Below are positions 60,208 to 64,000 of a stretch of 64,000 nt of DNA, piece by piece; position 1 is the stretch's first letter, and the number at the start of each line of letters is the position of its first letter. Both the position numbers and the translations under genes were made by a program. This stretch comes from Bacteroidota bacterium (GTDB lineage Bacteria > Bacteroidota > Ignavibacteria > Ignavibacteriales > Melioribacteraceae), in NCBI GenBank assembly GCA_023381535.1, contig JAMCSN010000300.1, forward strand, positions 1 through 64,000, written 5' to 3'. The notes beneath the pieces are model-generated. The model made no database searches, was not told the origin of the DNA, and was given only the letters and a program-made list of their open reading frames with translations.

Positions 60208-61482
60208 CTATTGTAATTTTTCTTTTATTTCGGGAATTGTTAAACCAACAGCTTGTTCAAGTGCTGCTTGGCTGTCCATAAAATTCATTACCGACATGTA
60301 GTAATCTAATTTTACCATCAGCAACATTCGGTAAGCGTCGATCAGCATTAAAAATTCTGTCTTACCGGTTTGATAAGCTGCAGTAGTTGATTCCAATGTT
60401 TGTTGTGCCTGAGGTATTACAGTGTTTTTATACAACTCAACTAAATTTCTATTCGATTCAATCTTAACAAGCGCATCCTGAACATCGTAAGACACCATGT
60501 TCTTCATGCTTGCATACTGCTCTTCAGCTGATTTAATGTTTAACTCATTCTCTTCCACCTTTGACGTAAACTTTGTTTGCGACCATGGAGCTAACGGAAT
60601 GCTTATGCCAATCATAGCCGACCAGAAATCGTTGCTCGTTCCAACCATGTTTTTGTACATCAGCCTTGCCATTATATCCGGATAGTATTCTAATTTAGAA
60701 GCCCGTAGTTCCGACTTGTTCATCTCGACATTGTAACTCATTGCTTTCAGTTCGTTTCTGCTTTCGTATGAAAGATTGCTCAACTTATCGAAAGTCCATT
60801 TGGGTACGTCGGAATAAATTTCTGTTATATCCTTTATGCGTGCATTAACGGGGCGACTTAGGAGCGTATTCAACATCGCTTCTACAGATACTTTTTCTTT
60901 ATTAAGATTTATTCCTTCATTAATTAAAGTGGAAAGCTCGGTTTGCGCCCGTATTATATCGGGTTGTTTACCCATTCCAACCTGGTATTGTTTATTTGCT
61001 ATCTCTATAAAATTGCGCAGCAGTTCCTGGTTCTCTTTGTTCAACGAAATTTTCCTCTCCACCAAGTAGAGTTCATAGTAAGTCGTCTTTACATCCTTAA
61101 TTATTTTTCTTTCCAACGCTTTGAATTGTGAATTATACATATTAGCATTGTTCTCAGCCGCATTTCCCATTGCCGAAAGTTTGCCGGGAAAGGGGAACAT
61201 CTGCTGAATTGAATAATCATTCTCCATTCCGCCTTTAAATGGATTTGGAAAAGAACTTATAGGCGTTTGATAAAACTCAACTCCCACTTGTGGCGGGTCC
61301 CATGATCTGACCTGATTGACTCTCTGCCGTTGCGCCAGAGCAAATTGGTTTGCCGATTTAAGCTGAGGATTTTTCTGAAGCGCTTCAGTTATCAAAGAAT
61401 CGAGATAAGTATTCTGAGCTTGGGCATAGCCTGTTCCCGTAAACGCAAAAACAATTAAAATTAGTTTTGTAATTTTTCTCAT
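60208..61482 (-). CDS. cusC: TolC-family outer membrane protein (CusC-type)
   Basis: 424 residues with signal peptide (ILIVFAFTGTGYAQAQ). Two TolC repeats with LDSLITEALQKNPQLKSANQ (about 26-45) and LESTTAAYQTGKTEFLMLID near the C-terminus. Forms the outer duct of the cus pump. It begins 22 bases after a tiny membrane peptide gene and is followed by cusB after 19 bases. Confidence 0.93.
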   Translation of the reverse strand: MRKITKLILIVFAFTGTGYAQAQNTYLDSLITEALQKNPQLKSANQFALAQRQRVNQVRSWDPPQVGVEFYQTPISSFPNPFKGGMENDYSIQQMFPFPGKLSAMGNAAENNANMYNSQFKALERKIIKDVKTTYYELYLVERKISLNKENQELLRNFIEIANKQYQVGMGKQPDIIRAQTELSTLINEGINLNKEKVSVEAMLNTLLSRPVNARIKDITEIYSDVPKWTFDKLSNLSYESRNELKAMSYNVEMNKSELRASKLEYYPDIMARLMYKNMVGTSNDFWSAMIGISIPLAPWSQTKFTSKVEENELNIKSAEEQYASMKNMVSYDVQDALVKIESNRNLVELYKNTVIPQAQQTLESTTAAYQTGKTEFLMLIDAYRMLLMVKLDYYMSVMNFMDSQAALEQAVGLTIPEIKEKLQ

Positions 61483-61504
61483 AATTATTCCTAAAAGTGA
61501 TTTC

Positions 61505-61609
61505 TTATTTTTTTCTGAATAGTCGTGTTAAAAGATTGGCAACTATCATCAAAAATAGCACGTAACCAATCATCCATATTAAAGCATTTTCATGCATAGA
61601 AATATTCAT
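61505..61609 (-). CDS. 34-residue single-helix membrane peptide
   Basis: The ATG at 61609 opens MNISMHENALIWMIGYVLFL and continues MIVANLLTRLFRKK, one hydrophobic helix with a basic C-terminus, a typical small transmembrane peptide. It lies directly upstream of cusC and just after a sigma-54-like promoter. No clear Shine-Dalgarno is present, and the predicted start site would leave almost no leader, so initiation could be leaderless. Similar small peptides accompany other RND and ATPase operons. Confidence 0.55.
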   Translation of the reverse strand: MNISMHENALIWMIGYVLFLMIVANLLTRLFRKK

Positions 61610-61624
61610 TTTTGAACTTAACTA

Positions 61625-61640
61625 AGAAAGTATTATGCCA
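61625..61640 (-). promoter_or_regulatory. candidate sigma-54 promoter of the cus operon
   Basis: Reading minus, TGGCATAATACTTTCT matches TGGCAC-N5-TTGCW except C6 and one G in the -12 box; GG and C are correctly spaced. It faces cusC and the peptide gene. The neighbouring NtrC-type regulator gene supplies the activator such promoters need. Confidence 0.6.
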
Positions 61641-61700
61641 GATATATAAATGCGTTTTTACTCGGAAAATAGATGTTACTGAAAATGAATGAGGGGATGT

Positions 61701-61731
61701 TTTAAATTCTTGAAATGTTCTTTAAATTCTT
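61701..61731. promoter_or_regulatory. in-phase repeated sites upstream of the cus promoter
   Basis: TTTAAATTCTT occurs at 61701-61711 and again at 61721-61731, exactly 20 bases apart, i.e. about two helical turns. This is the spacing used by enhancer-type sites of NtrC-like activators. They lie about 85-115 bases upstream of the predicted start. They are direct repeats, so they do not look like a single palindromic site. Confidence 0.5.
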
Positions 61732-61775
61732 TAAAAACTAAGTACAAAACTCGTATAGTGTCATCTGGATTAAAT

Positions 61776-63125
61776 TCATTCTGTTTTTTTTAAACGATAG
61801 TTCTCAATTTTACTATAAAGTGTAGGCAATGATATTCCCAATATTTCAGCGGCTTTGGATTTATTCCATTTCGTATCGTTCAACACATATTCGATGTGGC
61901 GTTTCTCAATTTCAGATAAACTCATTCTACCAGGGTGATAATCTTCTTGTGATAGGATAGAACTTCTGATCATGATATTTTCTTTCAGCAAGACATCGCC
62001 GTTTGTTAAAACAACTGCCTGCATAAGTGTATTTTCTAATTCTCTAACATTGCCGACCCATTCATAACTCTTCAGATATTCCATAACATCTTCGGGTACT
62101 TTGTTCACACTTTTGTGAAGGTCTGCATTTATCTTGTTCAGAAAATGGGTGACAAGCAATGGAATGTCTTCCTTCCTTTCTCGTAAAGAAGGAAGTTCTA
62201 TGTTTACCACCTTCAGCCGGAAATACAAATCTTCTCTGAACTTCCCTTGTTTTACGATAGCAGTCAAGTCTTTGTTTGTTGCAGCAATTATTCTGGCTTT
62301 CATAGGTATTACAGTCTCACCGCCGACTCTTTCAAATTCTTTTTCCTGAAGAACTCTTAACAACTTCACTTGAAGGTTCGGCGACATTTCAGAAATTTCA
62401 TCCAAGAAGACAGTTCCTACACCTGCTAATTCAAACTTTCCTTTTTTCATTTTGTCGGCGCCGGTGAATGCTCCTTTTTCATGACCAAACAATTCACTCT
62501 CAAGGAGAGTCTCGGTAATCGCTGTGCAGTTGACCGCAACAAAAGGATCGTCTTTCGTGATTCCGCCGTAATGAATTGATTTAGCTGCAAGTTCTTTTCC
62601 GGTTCCGCTTTCCCCTTGTATTAAAACCGTTACTCTGTTTGCGGATACCTGTCCGATTTTTTTATAAACTTCTCTCATTATTTGAGATTTACCGACGAGA
62701 GCGTTTTCAAAACAGCTTGAACTTGTTCGATCGGAAATTATTGTTTCGATTTTCTCGCTCAGTTTTTTATTCTCCAATGCGCGTTTGATTGAAATTTTCA
62801 GTCTCTCAATTTCAATCGGCTTCTCTATAAAATCGTAAGCGCCTTTTTGCATCGCCTGAACAGTAGTCAGCATATCATCATGCGCGGTAATAATGATCAC
62901 ACGGATTTGCGGATCGTACTTCTGAAGTTCTTCCAGAACCTCAAGACCATCCAATTGCGGCATGCGTAAATCTGAAATTACGAGATCGGGTTGTTCCTTC
63001 TTTGCAATGTCAACACCCATTCTTCCATTGGATGCCGAGAGCACACTGTAATTGAGCCGCGTCAAAAGGTTTGTTAATGTCTCTCTAATTGAATCGTCGT
63101 CATCTATTACTAAAATTCTGTCCAT
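61776..63125 (-). CDS. NtrC-family sigma-54-dependent response regulator
   Basis: 449 residues. Receiver (1-120) with DDDD at 8-11, phosphoacceptor Asp52 in [13 protein letters not shown] and [12 protein letters not shown]+ domain with [14 protein letters not shown] intact (unlike the regulator at 11970) and [10 protein letters not shown]-terminal Fis-type helix-turn-helix ([20 protein letters not shown]). The kinase gene is directly upstream with 12 bases between. Candidate target is the cus operon. Confidence 0.95.
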   Translation of the reverse strand: MDRILVIDDDDSIRETLTNLLTRLNYSVLSASNGRMGVDIAKKEQPDLVISDLRMPQLDGLEVLEELQKYDPQIRVIIITAHDDMLTTVQAMQKGAYDFIEKPIEIERLKISIKRALENKKLSEKIETIISDRTSSSCFENALVGKSQIMREVYKKIGQVSANRVTVLIQGESGTGKELAAKSIHYGGITKDDPFVAVNCTAITETLLESELFGHEKGAFTGADKMKKGKFELAGVGTVFLDEISEMSPNLQVKLLRVLQEKEFERVGGETVIPMKARIIAATNKDLTAIVKQGKFREDLYFRLKVVNIELPSLRERKEDIPLLVTHFLNKINADLHKSVNKVPEDVMEYLKSYEWVGNVRELENTLMQAVVLTNGDVLLKENIMIRSSILSQEDYHPGRMSLSEIEKRHIEYVLNDTKWNKSKAAEILGISLPTLYSKIENYRLKKTE

Positions 63126-63137
63126 AATTTTTCCGAC

Positions 63138-64000
63138 TTAATGTTTTCTCAAAGGCAGCATGATTTCAAAAATTGTCTCACCCGGTTTTGAAGAAACCAA
63201 TTTAAGACTTCCTTTGTGCTGCTCAATTATTTTTTGTGAGATTGATAAACCGAGTCCAGTACCGGAAACTTTCGTTGTAAAAAACGGCTCGAAAATTTTA
63301 GGCCCGTCCGAAATACCGTTTCCGTTATCCTTAATAAAAAGTTTTAGTTCGTTTGCGCTACTATTTTTTGCCGACGAAATTTCTATGCTGCCGCCTTCTT
63401 GCATTGCTTCAATTGAGTTATCAATCATATTCAGCAAAACTTGTTTAATTCGTTCGACGTCAATTTCAATCTGCTGATCATTTGTTTTGTTAACAACCGA
63501 AATGTTTTGCAGTTCCGTTTTATTATGAGTCTCGGATAAAATGTTTTCGATTATCTCTCTGATATTGGCAGTGGAATAATTCAGCTCTACCTGGCGGGAA
63601 AATTGCAGAACTTCTTTTACAAGGTTATTCATTCTGTTTATTTCTTTCGAAATAATATTGAATGAATTCAGGTCATCACTATTCAGCTGCAGTGATTCGA
63701 TCAGCATATCCGTGTTCAGTTTTATCGAAGTCAACGGTGTTTTGATTTCATGTGCCAGGACAGCGGACATTTTACCAAGCGCCGCTAATTTTTCAGATTG
63801 AGCTAATTGTACTTCCAAAAGTTTTCTATCTGTGATGTCTAGCTCAACAAAGAGATAGCCGGAAAATTCCTCTTTCCCTATCGTTACATGTGTCGCGGAA
63901 ATTAACAAATGTCTTTTCTTGCCGGAGACGTCTATTCTTTCAAACTCTCCGCTGAATCTTTCCATTTTATCAAGCGAAGCGGTTAAATCATTAAAATATT
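63138..64000 (-). CDS. PAS sensor histidine kinase, N-terminus cut by window edge
   Basis: The open frame runs past the window end; an internal ATG at 63965 is not the true start. A PAS-type segment (VTIGKEEFSGYLFVELDITD) precedes the HisKA motif MSAVLAHEIKTPLTSIKLNT, then the ATP-binding domain with N box NMIDNSIEAMQEG, DNGNGIS and the G2 loop GTGLGLSISQKI. It is the NtrB-like partner of the regulator at 61776, with copper or envelope stress the probable signal. Confidence 0.95.
   Translation of the reverse strand, partial: YFNDLTASLDKMERFSGEFERIDVSGKKRHLLISATHVTIGKEEFSGYLFVELDITDRKLLEVQLAQSEKLAALGKMSAVLAHEIKTPLTSIKLNTDMLIESLQLNSDDLNSFNIISKEINRMNNLVKEVLQFSRQVELNYSTANIREIIENILSETHNKTELQNISVVNKTNDQQIEIDVERIKQVLLNMIDNSIEAMQEGGSIEISSAKNSSANELKLFIKDNGNGISDGPKIFEPFFTTKVSGTGLGLSISQKIIEQHKGSLKLVSSKPGETIFEIMLPLRKH

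Noticed and set aside
1..64000. tRNA, rRNA, CRISPR arrays, phage or transposase genes
   Set aside because: Looked for; no cloverleaf, rRNA-like tract, regularly spaced direct repeats, integrase or transposase could be supported.

Overview
The window is AT-rich bacterial DNA, probably from the Ignavibacteria (Bacteroidota/Chlorobi group). Evidence: an exported protein ends in a type IX secretion sorting domain of the form typical of that group (FSLSQNYPNPFNPSTTISY, about residues 415-433 of the 10346-11860 protein), most neighbours carry Bacteroidota-like signal peptides, and HME-RND pumps, PII-like proteins and Met/His-rich copper proteins are abundant. No rRNA, tRNA or CRISPR array was seen. 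Several gene relics (response regulator, CzcABC leader protein, CcmE, heavy-metal ATPase start) show repeated duplication and loss, as in an accessory metal-resistance region.

Layout. (1) 1-2314: a cut-off histidine kinase with its OmpR-type regulator, a response-regulator relic, and a lone receiver protein. (2) 2309-5752 (minus): complete riboflavin operon ribD-ribE-ribBA-ribH. (3) 6148-9938 (plus): Crp/Fnr regulator, small haem-copper-oxidase-like membrane protein, ferredoxin and quinol-type nitric oxide reductase, an NO-detoxification unit. (4) 10346-19316 (plus): a T9SS-sorted secreted protein, a CHASE2 sigma-54 activator with an altered GAFTGA loop, two lipoproteins, an outer-membrane-barrel/transglutaminase-like fusion and a FecR protein; two sigma-54-like promoters precede the flanking exported genes. 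(5) 19359-23515: a MITE-like element, a secreted protein with KRH repeats, and a minus-strand sulfur/arsenic-type operon (ArsR-rhodanese, winged helix, SQR-like flavoprotein, methyltransferase, DsrE). (6) 23904-39031 (plus): CzcCBA efflux pump with PII-NG protein, CcmE/CcmF, OsmC, thioredoxin, ICMT-like methyltransferase, haem c protein, metal exporter-like membrane protein, YnfA-family protein and a Cd/Zn P-type ATPase. (7) 39080-42121: sigma factor, DUF5667 protein, Spy/CpxP-like protein, exported protein and SHOCT protein. (8) 42282-64000 (all minus): a copper island of about 22 kb: NtrC-type two-component system, tiny membrane peptide, CusCBA, Met-rich metal-binding protein, an ABC-exporter cluster with DUF2318, tandem CcmH-like domains, two small PII-like proteins and a YHS protein, then Met-rich protein, barrel, cytochrome c, DUF2231 protein, a frameshifted kinase, lipoprotein, Cys-rich protein, Rieske protein and CopB.

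How it may work together. The NtrC-type regulator at 61776 probably activates the cus genes from a -24/-12 promoter at 61640-61625 with two in-phase upstream repeats. CusCBA, CopB, CzcCBA and CadA would expel Cu/Ag and Zn/Cd/Co, Met-rich and heavy-metal-binding-domain proteins would buffer metal in the envelope, and the DUF2318/ABC/CcmH-like cluster looks like a variant of the P19-type metal-uptake module without FTR1 and P19. The most unusual sequence-level signal is a family of short palindromic repeats inserted in frame inside several genes (SQR, CadA twice, the haem c protein, perhaps the DUF5667 protein), resembling the protein-coding palindromic elements of Rickettsia.
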